Source: Piezodorus guildinii (lineage: Eukaryota > Arthropoda > Insecta > Hemiptera > Pentatomidae). From it: a stretch of 64,000 bases of DNA. The translations under genes were made by a program, and so were the position numbers. The notes beneath the pieces are model-generated. The model saw nothing but the letters and a program-made list of their open reading frames with translations, searched no databases and had not been told where the DNA came from. Position 1 is the first letter of the stretch; the number at the start of each line of letters is the position of its first letter. Positions 10,611 to 22,643 of this stretch are shown one piece after another. The stretch spans positions 116,977,977 through 117,041,976 of the forward strand of contig CM041298.1 in NCBI GenBank assembly GCA_023052935.1, given 5' to 3'.

Positions 10611-12978
10611 TTTTATTTATTTATATTTTATTGAATTTTACAACTGTATAAAAAAATAAATACAACAAGTAAAAGTGTTGAAATACAATAAAGGGCGTGA
10701 AAAGGCTTGTGAAGAAACTACCCAGTGGTAGAACTTCGATGTCTATTTAAGTTAGTAGGTCCCGAGGCCATCTTTTTTTCAATCGCCTCGGAGGGCTATC
10801 AGCGATATGTGAGGGTTTATGTGGGTTGGGAGTTTGCAATTGAATGTGGTATATCTGGTACGTGAAAGGTCTGCAACAAATGGGATATTAAGGTCGTTAT
10901 GGATGATTTTATTTGTGACGAAGTAAGGAGCATTTAAGATTTTGCGAAGGATTTTGGATTGTAAGGATTGGATGCGGGAGGAATTGGATGGTTTAGTAGA
11001 TCCCTAAAGCTCGATCCCATATATCCATATGGGCCTGATAATGGTAACATATATGAGCTTTTTGTAATAGAGGGGAAGTTTTGAACGTTTGTCCAGTAAG
11101 TGTTGTAGTAATCAGTATCTACGAGCAGTTTCTTGTCGTTTAAGTCTTGTGAGAGAATTCCAAGTTAGACGTTTATCAAGATGAAGTCCTAGGTATCGGA
11201 ATTGTTCTACAGGAGTGAGTGGGGTGTTATTAAAGGAAACAGTGGGACAAGAGATCATCGGTTTGTGACGAAGGGTAAAGGTAATTTGGTGGGATTTGGT
11301 AGAATTAATTTTGATTCTTCAGTTCTGACACCATTTCTCGATGGATGTGAGGTGGGACTAAATGATTTGGGATGCTATGGTTGGGCCATTATGGACTGAT
11401 AACACACTTGTGTCATCCGCGTAGGTATTGAGGACAGTGCTAGGATGGAGTGGAATATCAGCTGTATAGACTGTATGAAGGATTGGACCTAAGGTACTAC
11501 CTTGAGGTACACCTGCCGACTGAGCAAATATTGGAGAGTAGGAAAAATTATGGTTTACTTAAAGGTTCTATTATTAAGGTAGGATTGGATTAAAAGGAAA
11601 TATGTTGAAGGAAGGAATTAACGAAGTTTGTAAAGGAGCCCTGGGTGCCAGACTCGGTCAAAAGCTTGTTCAACATCGAGAAAAATACCTGTGCAGTACA
11701 TTCCGCGCTCCAATGTGGAAGATATTACATCCACCACACGATGGCATTGCTGTATTGTAGAATGGGATGTCCGAAATCCAAACTGATGGTCAGGAATCAC
11801 GTGGTTCACTTCTAGGATCGGATAGAGACGTTTTAGGATGAGTTTTTCTAGAATTTTGCCCATAATGAGCAAAAGGGCGATTGGACGGTATGAGGATGGA
11901 TTTTCAGGTGGCTTTTGAGGTTTTGGGATCATTCTGATTATTGATAGTTCCCACGTTTCAGGGAAATAGGTGGTTCGGAGCGTAGCATTGAATATGTATG
12001 TGAGGAAAAGGATTGCTTTTCGAGGGAGCTGTTTTAGGATATAGGGTGTGATGAGATCATGACATGGAGCTTTTTTGGTAGGTAATTTATGGATAATATT
12101 AATTATTTCAGAAGGATGAAAGGCTCTAGAAGGAAGGGACGTTTGGAGTGGAATAAGGAGTTCCGCTTCAACTAGATCAATATGGGTTGGATTAAGGATC
12201 TCAAGATGAGGATTAAAAATTGTGGATAGATGTTTGCCAAATATTTGAGATTTTTCTTCATCTGACCGGGACCAGGTATGAGATTCAGAAAGGAGTGGGT
12301 GATTAAAAGTTTTAAATTTGAGTAGCTTTTTGGTAGTTATCCATAATGATTTGTCAGTAGGCGTTAAGTTTTCTGTGAAGTTCTGAAATTTTTGTATTTC
12401 GTATTTTCTAATTTCTATTTTTAGTTTGTTAGTTAGTTTTGTGTAGTTAGATTTGTCAGTTGGGTATCGGGTTTTATGCCACTTAGCCCTTGCCCGGCGT
12501 TTTTCTGCTAATAAATTGCGAATGTGATATGGTAAGTTAGTATCGCGGGAATTATTATTTCTAGAAAGTGATGTGTTAGTATTAATGAAGTGTTCTATTG
12601 TTTTTGTAAGTTTTTCGATAGCAGAGTCAATTTGTAGTTTGGTTTTTAGAGGAATTTTTAAGTCCAGTCCGTTCTCCAGATCAGAGCAAAAGTTGTTTCA
12701 GTCAACATGTCCTGTAATCAGTGAAGGAGGTAAGGATTTAGGAATAGGGTTTGAGTTCAAGAGAAGCAGAACTGGGCTATGATCTGAAGAGAGGTCTTCT
12801 ATAGATTTGATTGTACATTGAGAGCTGGGGATTTGGGATGAGACGAATATGTCAAGGATGTCGGGACGTTTTTTAAGGGATATAGGCCAGTAAGTGGGAT
12901 CTTTGGGAGATGTGACGGAATAGCTATTGGAAGTTGTGACTTGGGAGAGAATCCTGCCACGAGTGTTGGATGTTCGGC
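10611..12978 (-). mobile_element. LINE-A (Jockey-type), longest copy, 5'-truncated, with 14 bp TSD
   Basis: A 2.37 kb minus-strand non-LTR retrotransposon. It is bounded by a perfect 14 bp target-site duplication (ATAGGGGAAATATT) at 10597-10610 and 12979-12992. The 3' tail at 10611-10625 is of the TAAATAAATAAAA type. The 5' end is truncated inside the endonuclease domain. The full-length parent would be about 4-5 kb by comparison with the family. It is the best local reference for the LINE-A family. Confidence 0.93.
10760..12960 (-). pseudogene. LINE-A ORF2 remnant: endonuclease end plus reverse transcriptase
   Basis: Reading the minus strand from about 12950, the end of an apurinic-type endonuclease appears first, with the conserved SSDHSPV motif at about 12780-12800. 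A linker follows, then the reverse transcriptase. The clean part of the RT is 11932-11618: KPPENPSSYRPIALL, GKILEKLI, HQFGFRTSHSTIQQ and GIFLDVEQAFDRVWH. The last holds the first catalytic aspartate block (F-DVEQAFD). Downstream RT and C-terminal codons continue with frameshifts to about 10760. It would have encoded the endonuclease/reverse transcriptase used for target-primed reverse transcription. Several stops show it is inactive. Confidence 0.88.
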
Positions 12979-12992
12979 ATAGGGGAAATATT

Positions 12993-14040
12993 AATTATTA
13001 ACAATTACAAAAATATACTCATGAGTCAATCTAATTTCATGACTATAGAAAAATAAACAACAACTTATTTTTAGATTCCCAAACTTAGTTATCTCCGGAT
13101 CTAAGAACGCTAGGTTCAAGCGCGTGGAACCAATTCTTGAAGAATTAAATGACCAACAACTTTTAGTTCAGAAATTTTACATAAAAATCAATTCCTGAGA
13201 AGTTAGAAGCTAATTATGCCTGAAAAGATTTTCGATTGCAACATAGTATTTCCTACTATAGCTCCATAACTGCGCATTTCCGAGCACATGCCATGGGATT
13301 TGTTTGTTTTTATTTTTAGGTTCTTAATCTATTCCTGAAGTCGGGCGACTTAACCATGAAACACTCTGTAAAGAGAGTTATATAAAGAAAAACGTAAAAA
13401 AAAAAAAAATATAAAAAAAAAAAAAAATAAATAAATAAATAAAAAAAAAAAAAAAAAAATTCCGAACAATCAAATATATCACCATTTAAAAATCAAACAA
13501 CTTTTACTGTGAATATCCGAACAATACCTTTCCAAAATTTATGGAGTACATCATGACTGGAATAGTTGACGAATATGCATGGAAAAGTATGTAGCTTTTT
13601 TTCTCAGTTCTGAACGTTTTGTAAACTCGCATACTAGCCTTTAATTTTGACATAGAGGGGCGGAGCATAAAGTTCTGAAAGAAGAGATAGTTAACTAGTT
13701 GGGAACCACAGATTGCGGATCTCTTTGAAGGGCACTACTTATCAATTTAGGGCCAGCTGTGCCGTCCCACTGATGTGGTACTTTCTAGGCTATCATTAGA
13801 AGACAAATAATATGACCTCAGAGGAATTTCTTCTCTTATTTTTTAAAAACTTCACTTGGCATTTTTTTCAATTAATCCCACTATGAATTAAAAAAGATAT
13901 AGGTGATACGTGTCGAACGAAGAGTAAAACTCCGTTCAGTTCGACCTTGAGATTTTTTTTTTTTTATCAATAACAGAAATAATGTAAATAAAAACAATTA
14001 TTATTTTGATTATATGAGAAATTTATTTTAATATATATAT
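12993..14040. other. Unique sequence with a long A-rich tract
   Basis: No coding signal. 13394-13459 is an A-rich tract with TAAATAAATAAATA inside, which could be the tail of an unrecognised plus-strand retroposon upstream, but I cannot define one. A T run lies at 13955-13965. Confidence 0.4.
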
Positions 14041-14113
14041 TTTTATTGATTTTCACAACTGAATACACAATATATACAACAACTATGGTAAAAGGGCTAA
14101 AATTACAAATGTA

Positions 14114-14177
<64 letters not shown>

Positions 14178-14965
14178 AAGTATATATCCAAGCTCGTAGT
14201 TTGGAATGAAAGATTTGTTGATTTTGAGCTAAGTCTGCAACTAGTGGGATATTGAGGTGACTATGGATGATTTTATTAGTAAAAAAATAAGGAGCATTTA
14301 GGATTTTACGTAGGATTATGGATTGCAAAGATTCGATGCAGGATGAATTTGATGGTTTAGTAGAGCCCCATTGCTTAATGTAATTTGTCCAAATAGGTCT
14401 AAGAATGGTTATATAAATAATTTTTTTTAGTAAATAGATCATTCGTCAAGTAAGTGTTGTATTAAACGGCATCTACTTGCAGTTTCTTGTCGTTTAAGTC
14501 TAGTATGAGGATTCCAAGTAAGACGCTAGATATCGTATTTGTACTACAGAGATAAATGTGTTATTATTAAAGGTTACAGAAGGGAAGAAGGTCATGGGTT
14601 TACGACGTAGGGTAAAGGTGATTTCATGGGATTTATTTTGATCTCCAGTTTTGACACCATCCTACAATTTCAGATACATGGTTCAGTAGAACTTTGGATG
14701 CAGTAAAAATATCGTTATTTAAGGATAACACACATGTGTCATCTGCGTAAGTAGTAAGGACAGTGTTAGGATGGGTAGGAATATCAGCTGTATACACCGT
14801 GTAGAGGATTGGACCAAGGACTCTTAAGGTACACCGGCTGGCGGGATGAATACGGATGAGTAGGAGAGATTATGACTAACTTTAAAGGTTCTATCTGTAA
14901 GGTAGGAACGAATTATGAGAAAATTAACTTTGGTAAATCAGTGAAAAGAGCCGATCGAGAAATTA
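14041..14965 (-). mobile_element. LINE-A 3' end with TA expansion
   Basis: Minus-strand Jockey-like 3' end. Codons for KILNAPYFFTNKIIHSHLNIPLVADLAQ are seen at about 14310-14220, after RPIWTNYI and WGSTKPSNSSCIESLQ. Near the 3' end the sequence is replaced by about 31 TA dinucleotides (14113-14175). Frames further upstream are broken. No confident TSD. Confidence 0.85.
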
Positions 14966-15032
14966 CTGCTCAGCCTATATTTGTATTTTATAGTTTTTTT
15001 CCCTCTAGTCCTACTTTAAGACATTACGGGTT

Positions 15033-15240
15033 CATCTGATGTGTAAAGGCTATCATGACAATTTATGCCCAAGGTCATGGGTTCAAATCTGGTTGTTGGG
15101 GCAAGAGGCTTTTCTCAATCGAAAAACAAACCTTTTCCCGTCAGACTGTTGGGTGGTTAAAATAAGAATGGTGAAAAAAGGTGAACACTTACCACCTGGT
15201 GCTTACTTCACTTCGGCTTCACAGAAATAAGATCAATTTC
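15033..15240 (+). repeat. Possible tRNA-derived SINE, variant of SINE-1 head
   Basis: Contains a B box-like GGGTTCAAATCTG at about 15077, preceded by a CCAAGGTCAT segment like the SINE-1 head. The body differs from SINE-1. A weak single copy, so uncertain. Confidence 0.35.
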
Positions 15241-15464
15241 TTGATAACAGGATTATTTCAGAAAAAAGAGGTGGGATAGTGTTTTGCTGGCTTTAAAAAC
15301 CACTCACAACAATAAGTTCACATTGACGCTATATAACATATGTTTTTTAACAATAATAAAACCCACGCATATAAAAAACAAAAGAACATCTGTTCTCTTG
15401 ATAAAAAGTAAATAAAATTATAATCAATTGTTAATTTGGGCTTGAACACTGGTATATGGCTCTA

Positions 15465-15655
15465 GGTTTTTTAAAGAGAATGAAAAATCATTCGTTATGC
15501 CGTTCTTTAGAGGGGACGTAAAATAGTGATCTGGAGTCTCTTCGATGTATTCGTAAAAAATCCTTATTATAATTCAACCTGGATAGGCACAATTTAGGAC
15601 TCCCTCTGTAGCGTCGTCCGATTTGTCACAACAGGGTTAAGCATTGTTAAATGAG
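15465..15655 (+). repeat. SINE-1 body and tail, plus strand
   Basis: Matches the SINE-1 body in order: TTATGCCGT, AGAGGGGACGT, CTGGATAGGCA, AATTTAGGACTCCC, GCGTCGTCCGATT. It ends in an A-rich stretch at 15658-15670. The tRNA-like head is lost or diverged. Confidence 0.75.
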
Positions 15656-15769
15656 TAAAAAAAAAAAAAGAACCCTCACACCATACAGAAAATATACATT
15701 TGGATAAAAAAAATTGGAACATGAAAAAACGTAAGCATAGAAGCAGCTAACTCAGCCATAATATTTAAC

Positions 15770-15865
15770 AGAAATGGAAGAGTATGCTTGGCTTGAAAGT
15801 AGTGGGTTAGAGTGGGAATAGAGTTTGTCTTGTTAGGATTGATACCTGGGTCGGGTCACTGTTTT
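15770..15865 (-). mobile_element. LINE-A small internal fragment
   Basis: Shows the segment with GTGGGTTAGAGTGGGAATAG and GATTGATACCTGGG, which also occurs at 31150-31200 and 56100-56160 within the LINE-A C-terminal coding region (minus strand). Confidence 0.65.
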
Positions 15866-17154
15866 AAGTATATAGGAAGAGACTTTCTTTAGAATGTCAA
15901 GATTTAATCACAAAATTCTACATATCTAGGCATGATTCTAATCTGTACTGTTCGACCCGAGGTTCCTACTGACAATTCCTTAGCTCTCTCCTTAACCAAG
16001 GTCCCATATGCTTTAACGACTAAATGCTTTTAAGCAGCGCCTCCTATGAGGCAGAAAGTAGTTATTGATTATTTTATAGAGGACCTGTGCCTAGGCTGTT
16101 TACCTGAGTAGTTTAATGGAACTTAAGAGCTTAGCTTTATGGGGACTTAGCTTTCAAGCTTGACTAAGCTAGTTTTACAAAAGAACACCGTTGCTTACCT
16201 TTTTATTTTCTTATTTTTAGAATTTAATAATTTAATTTTAGTTTTATTGATTATGAACAATGTAAATATTTATCTTTACGTGTGTGCATTTCGAGATCTT
16301 TTCAAGCCTATCATCAGCCTTATCTACGCACTCCCCACCACTTCGCTCGTCACTAAGTCAGTAAGACCTGTAGTAATTGAGAGTTTATGCCATTACGTAC
16401 TGACCGCGGCGTCAGCAAGTACTTCCCTGGGAAGCTAATATTTTCTGCACATAGGGACAGACATCTTATTTATGCCTCAGACGAATTTTTGGGGGAACTC
16501 CACTTCTTTTGAGAAGCTGGAAGAGGAAGACAAAACAACCGAATGTGCTGGAACCTGCAGGCTGTAAACAGGCACCTACTTAACTTCACCACTCACACGT
16601 TTCTACCCATCATCTGTAATAGACTTTAAAAAATCATAATTCTTTATTGTATTGAACACTAAAGTTTATATTATTTAATTAACACATGCATAGAATATTG
16701 TTTGTTACCAAGCATTCGAATTTATTTTTTTGGGGCTCAAAACATTTATTTATCCATTATCCATTAGAGGTTATTTTTTTTTCATTATATTTTATTTTTT
16801 ACATGCATTAAAGATAATTTCATTTTTTGTTTACAACAGGCAATTATTTTGCTTTATCCCACGTTTCATTTTTCATTTCAGGTTTACAGTTTATTTTATC
16901 ATTAATTTACCAGCACATTAAGTACCTTAGTCTACACTTAATTATTTAATTAACAAACACTCTTTGGTTTTCTTAATTTTTTTTTTTTTTTTACATTTAT
17001 ATTTATATTTACATGGCTAGTTGTTGTTAATTTTTACTGTAGTTCTAAGAACTATTGATCTCACCAATATTTAATTTCACCCGTTTATTCCAAACAATCT
17101 GTAGAAATTCTGCTTTTCAGTTTACATTATAACTATAATTAAATTGTTTTTCCT
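15866..17154. other. Unique sequence, nothing supportable
   Basis: Short open frames at 16160-16438 and 16730-16921 have no recognised domain and are rich in AT-driven codons. No repeat match found. T and TTTAT runs lie at about 16978-17010. Confidence 0.4.
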
Positions 17155-17311
17155 TTCACTTGCCTATATATGAAATATATAGGAAGGGAAATTATTGCGA
17201 TCGTGAAAATGATCGTATTCAAGTTTTCACCGGAAATAGATGTTTTAGGATCCTCTGAGTCCAAATGACCAAGTCCCTCAAAAAGGTCTGTGCGTGTGTG
17301 TGTTTTTTTTT

Positions 17312-17905
17312 GTTTTGTTTTTTAACGAGGGTAGGTGAAAATCTTGAGAAGACGCGGATAGGCCCGTACCTGAGATTTCTAACCACTAAAACCACCACCC
17401 TAGACCTATTCATTCCTCTCTACGGGACCGCCGTTAGGCATTAATACGTTGATGGAAATAGCTGAGTTCCACCCATTGTCCTCTTCATTTTTCCATATTA
17501 TTGACTCCTTCTGGCCCTCTCATCCGCTCTCCACCTCTTAAGGTTGACTGTGGCGAATCTCTTCGGTGTGTCCTAATGGTAGTCCGAGCGCAGCATATAA
17601 CTCACTGTATTTTCTGATGTGATGCTTCCCTCGTACACTCTCTCCAATTCACCTCTTTCTTCCGCAAAGCGAATGCAAGCGAATAATACATGTTCCGCAG
17701 TTTCCTCAAATGTCAGACACGCGGGGCATTCTGCAGTGTTGTCCAATTTAAATCGGTATTGGTATGCTCTAAAGCATTCATGTCCGGTCAACAGTTAGGT
17801 TAGATAAAATGCCATGCCGTCGACTATACCACAAACCTACATCTGGTATTAACCTTTGAGTCTATCTTCCGGAGTATGCAGCCTCCCATCACTGTTGCCA
17901 TGTGT
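17312..17905 (-). pseudogene. LINE-D: R1/I-type non-LTR element, C-terminal end
   Basis: The minus strand 17791-17573 encodes GHECFRAYQYRFKLD, then a CPACLTFEETAEHVLFAC block, a CCHC-type zinc motif (C-x2-C-x8-9-H-x4-C). A Glu/Arg-rich end follows. This combination marks the C-terminus of R1/I-group LINE ORF2, downstream of the RT. A T-rich run at 17309-17331 is the complement of its A-rich tail. It sits inside the GT/CA run of a TCTGG repeat. It is 5'-truncated and inactive. Confidence 0.8.
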
Positions 17906-18270
17906 GTGTGGTCTGTGCCTAACTCCCGCACGTAAACGAAAAGGAGTAGTGAACTGAAAATTCATATTTGAGACAACTATTCGCCCGAGATGTTCTAGCA
18001 GCTTTTTCATCAAAATCGGCTAACCAGAAGAGCAACTTTATATACAACTTTACTTCTTTTCAGGATTTTCTCCAAAATGGCTCAAACTATTTTTTTCAAC
18101 TCCCTATATCGATGCAAAATTTAACGGGCTTTTATATGATGTACGTTTAACACTGACTGAAATAGTCCGACAAGGTTTAAATACCGATATTTCAAATTTT
18201 CTTTTCCCTTAAGAAACCTTAATTTTGTACATTCGAAAAAATAAAACATATCATCTTATTAACATCGATA

Positions 18271-18763
18271 ATAATAATAATAGGCTTAGCGAACCCGAAG
18301 GATGCCGATACCACCAAATTCCGCCTACACAGACTCGTCCAATGTTCACCGTTCAAACCCAAACCCCCGAGATCAGCCTTAACGCAATCCTTCCATCGAC
18401 GCTTCGGCCTGTCTTTCGGACGCCCAACAACTTTACTCGCCCATTTGAGTCTCCGCGATGCTACCAACTCAATTATATTCACAGGATACAAGTTCCGCAA
18501 TTCCGCGTTGTGTAACCTTCTAAACGCCCCAGTGGCCTCATCTCTCTTCGGACCAAATATTTTACGCAGTCCCTTATTTTCGAAAACTTTAAGCCTTTGT
18601 TCATCCTTCAAAGTAAGCGGCCACGTTTCACACTCGTAAAGAACCGTCGGAAGAATAATAGTCTTATAAATTCTAACCTTTAAGTTTTTAGATAGAAGCC
18701 GCGAACTAAGTAACTTAGCAACTGAATAATAACACGCATTTCTCACCTTTAACCGGGACTTTA
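18271..18763 (-). mobile_element. LINE-B (RTE-like) 3' end with 14 bp TSD
   Basis: The 3' end of an RTE-like LINE on the minus strand. Codons for LLSKNLKVRIYKTIILPTVL, KVFENKGLRKIFGPKRDEA and RPKRRWKDCVKADL are open over most of its length (18746-18290). It ends in an ATT tandem tail (ATAATAATAATA on the plus strand at 18271-18283). It is flanked by TATTAACATCGATA at 18257-18270 and 18764-18777. It inserted into a TCTGG repeat and is 5'-truncated. Confidence 0.93.
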
Positions 18764-19088
18764 TATTAACATCGATAAAAACACTAAATATACAAGTTGA
18801 ACGAATTTGTTAATTAACTAAAGGAGAAAAAACTAAAATATTTTTGTATTGGAATTTTTGAGTTTTCTGATATAAAGAACAGTAATATTGACGTATAATA
18901 TACCGTTAGAAAGAGACAGATTTAGTATTGTTATATTATTTAATTTAAATTATACCGTTTTAACAAAACTGAATACATTTTCTATTTAAATTAACTTAAA
19001 ACTTTTTATAACTTTATGTTTATTTAATAGTTCTTAAATTGATTTTAACTGCCGTGGTAAGTGAAAGTCGTGTTTTGTCCACACCAGA

Positions 19089-19858
19089 TTTTTTCTTTCA
19101 ACATATGTGTCAACGATTTCGGTTGAAATCTTAAGATGTAAATGTCTTCAAAATTAATTACTTGTAAGATGACCGCAATTTCGCAACATAATTTAAAAAT
19201 ATTAGCATTTTATATGTATATCAAAATATTTATTGTGGTAAAAACGCCAGCAATATTGGATTGAAATCAAAATTCTTCCCATCTCAGCTTTTTACAAGTC
19301 TTAAGGGCTTAAAGCATAATTGTCCAGGGTGTCCCATAAATGTCTTGTCATACTTTAAAATCAGATACCAGATTTTAAGAGGAGCATAAAAGTTTATACG
19401 ACCTATAGTCCAATTCCCAACGGTTAGATAGGAAAATAAAATTTTGTGTTCTTTGCTGTTACCTGATGTATTCATCAGAAAAACTCTAATATAGCTTCTC
19501 GATATTCAGGCGCAGAAAAAAAAAATTAGTACCAAATTTAAGAAGAGGAAATTTCCCGAGAATTAATAAAAGTCAAACCCTAAAAATAGGAAAGTAATTG
19601 TCTTACAACGTCATGCGCAAAATTAAATGTTAATATTTCTAAGAACATTCGGATATTACCTTTCTATCTTTAGGTTATAAATTTCTGGAATCTAAAAAAG
19701 ATTATTTATTTAATTTATTTTAAAATGGCACTAAACAAGTGTTTAGGCAAATCAAGTATGTAAATGCAAGAATTTGAAAATACCGACAAAAATCCAAATG
19801 TCTTTTGAATATCTAGTCATATTGTGAGAGCAGATGACTAGACCTCAAGAGAAACAAA
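19089..19858. other. Unique sequence; right part duplicated near 21.2 kb
   Basis: No gene. The stretch from about 19660 to 19856, including ATATTGTGAGAGCAGATG and CTAGACCTCAAGAGAAA, is repeated at about 21172-21343. Confidence 0.5.
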
Positions 19859-20470
19859 TCTGGTGCGGGCAACACACGACTTTCACTTACCTCCGTTTTT
19901 AAAATCGATTAAAGAATTTTCAAATACATTAAGAGATAAAAATGAATGAAACCATTAAAGAATCAATTAAAAGGGATTTCTATAGAAACATGTGTTTTAT
20001 TAAAAAATCCATTATATTATTATCTAAAACAATCAGTTAGTTTTATCGACTTTTTCACCATTCTCTATTAACTTTTAAAAGCTTGAGTATAAGATAATAT
20101 TTTTTCTAAAATCTTTAGCTTTCGAACGGTATATCATACATGTATATTACTGTTATTATGTTCAAAAACAAAAAATTGCATTAAAAAAATATTTTTTCAG
20201 TTTTCTCCTTTAGTTGTTTTTCAACTTATACATTGAGGTTGTATTTATCAATGCTAATAAGATAATATGGTTGTTTTAATAGAATCTACAAAATTAAAGT
20301 TACTTTGGAGAAAGAAAATTTAATATATCGGCATTTAAGCCCTGTCAGACTATTTTAATCAGAATGAAACGTACATGACGTTAAAGCCTATTAAATTTTA
20401 CATTGATATAGCCAGTTTAATCAAAATCGTCGGTTTAATCACTTACTATTTATAGTAAGGGAAAGTAAAA
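19859..20470 (+). repeat. TCTGG repeat, internally deleted
   Basis: Starts at TCTGGTGCGGGCAACACACG and ends with the palindrome CTTACTATTTATAGTAAG, then GGAAAGTAAAA. The 3' block with the CA run and GCGGGACTTGG is deleted, leaving both termini. The ends kept here are those expected to matter for mobility. Confidence 0.9.
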
Positions 20471-20506
20471 AGGTTTATATGGTGCTTAGTCCGATTCTAT
20501 TAGAAT

Positions 20507-21150
20507 CTAATAGAATAGAAAAAAAACTTTATTCTGGGACAATGTCCCTTAAGAATAACAATTATGAACTATATAATAAATTATAACTGGCCAAAAACAA
20601 TATATAAATACAATTAAATAACACAAGAATGAAAAAATCTCTATTTACAAATTCTAGAAATAAATAAATAAGAATAAACATAAAATGTAACTTTTACATC
20701 TCAATAAAGTAAAATTCACCTTACATAAGTTGGCATGATAAAAATTAGCTTACATCTGACTGAAGAGAAAGGAAGTATTGAAAGAGGAGGGATTTAAACG
20801 ATGAGAGGGAAGGAGCATGACGGATGTTTAAAGGGAGAGTATTCCGTAAGGAAGAGGACCGGGCTGAAAAGGAGCAGTCATATTTTTTGGTTCTATGGAA
20901 TGGGGTGTGGAGGTCGGACAGACGGGATCTTGTTTCCTGGTGATGGGTTGAGGATTTCAATACCAGAAGGCTGTAGACATAAAATGGATGGTGGGAGTTT
21001 ATGATTTGATAAAGGAATGATCCAAGGAAATATTGTCTTCGAAAGGTTGGGGTTAACCACTTTAACTCGTCGTAGAGGTGGGATACGTGCGACCGTCTCG
21101 AGGTACCCAACACAAATCTTAAAAAGCAGTTCATAATCCTTCTCAATCTA
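20507..21150 (-). pseudogene. LINE-C 3' end
   Basis: The minus-strand frame 21146-20745 encodes RRIMNCFLRFVLGTSRRSHV, LYDELKWLTPTFRRQYFLGS, then TRSRLSDLHTPFHRT and LRNTLPLNIRHA. It is the same C-terminal region as at 1385-2335. The 3' UTR carries the GGGACATTGTCCCAG signature and an A-rich tail at about 20518-20527. It is 5'-truncated. Confidence 0.85.
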
Positions 21151-21171
21151 ATAATTTTAACTATTATTTAT

Positions 21172-21343
21172 AGTCAAAGCCGCTATTACTCTTCCATCTT
21201 TAGTTTATAAATATCAGGGATCTGAAAAAACAGAAACGACAAGGCAAGATTTTAAGAAAAAAAAAAAAGATCAACAAGGAAACCAGACGTCTTTTAAATA
21301 TCTAATCATATTGTGAGAGCAGATGCTAGACCTCAAGAGAAAA
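21172..21343. repeat. Direct duplication of the 19660-19856 flank
   Basis: Shares TTTAGTTTATAAAT, TCTTTTAAATATCTAATCAT and GTGAGAGCAGATGCTAGACC with the upstream copy in the same order. It is diverged by small changes. Confidence 0.6.
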
Positions 21344-21349
21344 AAGGTT

Positions 21350-21596
21350 TATGAAATGAAATGAAAAGAAATTTTATTCTGGGACAGCTAGTCCCCTAAG
21401 AATAATATAAATGTACAATAAAATATTTAAATTCTAGCTATATAAATTTTAACATATATACAACATTTTATGGATATCAAATTATATTACATATGGTATA
21501 TACATGTATACACACAGACAGACATACATACATATATATACACACACACATTCATTTATTTAACTACATATTTATACACACATTCACACACACACA

Positions 21597-21653
<57 letters not shown>

Positions 21654-21720
21654 ATATATATATATATACATATACATGGTCATATTACTACCTCAAATAA
21701 ATACAAATCCTAAAACAAAA
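21350..21720 (-). mobile_element. LINE-C 3' UTR fragment with CA/TA microsatellites
   Basis: Has the LINE-C 3' signature (TTTATTCTGGGAC...GTCCC) at about 21370-21400 and then only non-coding sequence. CA and TA runs follow (21520-21680). It stops where a TCTGG repeat starts at 21723. Frames through the TA run are artefacts. Confidence 0.75.
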
Positions 21721-21722
21721 AA

Positions 21723-22643
21723 TCTGGTGCGGGCAACACACGACTTTCACTTGCCTCCTTTTTTAAATCAATGAAGGAATTTTCCAATACAGTTAGAGAT
21801 AAAAATACGAGGAACTATATTAAAGAATTAATTAAATTGAATTTCTATAGAAATATGTGTTTTATTAAAAAATTCTATTATATTATTATCTAAAATAATC
21901 AATTAGTTTTATCACTCTCTATTTACTTTTAAATGCTTGTGTATGAGATAATATTTTTTCAAAAATCTTTAGCTTTCCAACGATGTATTATACATGTATA
22001 TTACGGTTCTTAAGTACGAAAGAAAAAATTTAATAAAAACATATTTTTTCGGTTTTTTCCTTTAGTCGGTTATCGAATTATTGAATTTATATATTTACCT
22101 GTTTTTTATCAGTGGTAACAAGATAATGTAGTTATTTTTATAGAATCAACAAAATTAAAGGTACTTTAGAGAAAGAAAAGTTAAATTATCGGCAGTTAAG
22201 CCCTTTCAGACCATTTTTATCCGAATAAAACCTAAATGATATTAAAGCCCATTAAATTTTACATCGTATATATAGCCAGTTTAATCAAAATTGTCGGTAC
22301 CGTTATCGAGAAAATCGAAAAAAGATGCAAAATGCATGCTATAAAGTGGCTCTTCTGGTAGGCTCATTTTGATGAAAAAGGTTTCGTGACGTCTTGGGCG
22401 TATATTTGTCTTAAATATGAAATTTCAGTTTTATAGGACTTTTCGTTTCCGCCCGGGAGTTACCAAACACACAAACACACACACACACCACACAGACACA
22501 CACACAAACACAGACCTTTTTGCGGGACTTGGTTATTTGGACTCAGGGGACCCTAAAACGTGTATTTCCGTTGAAAACTAGAATTCGCAAATTTTCACGA
22601 TCGCAATACTTCCCCTTACTATATATAGTAAGTGAAAGTAAAA
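21723..22643 (+). repeat. TCTGG repeat, full length
   Basis: A complete copy: 5' end TCTGGTGCGGGCAACACACG, ACTTTCACTT(G)C subterminal block, middle block with GGTACTTTAGAGAAAG, CA run at 22469-22513, CGGGACTTGG, TTTTCACGATCGCAATAC, palindrome CTTACTATATATAGTAAG, and GTGAAAGTAAAA end. No coding potential, so it must be mobilised in trans if mobile at all. Confidence 0.93.

Larger units (their letters stand above)
17155..19088 (-). repeat. TCTGG repeat split by two retroelement insertions
   Basis: One minus-strand copy in three pieces: 17155-17311 (3' end up to the CA/GT run), about 17906-18270 (middle) and 18764-19088 (5' end, closing in GTGGACAAAACACG order on the minus strand). The first gap holds an R1/I-like LINE piece inserted in the CA run. 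The second holds an RTE LINE with a 14 bp TSD. Removing both restores the usual order of blocks. Confidence 0.85.

Noticed and set aside
18225..18639. Plus-strand ORFs over the RTE copy (also 29939-30352 minus)
   Set aside because: Antisense to LINE-B, whose conserved RT blocks are on the other strand.
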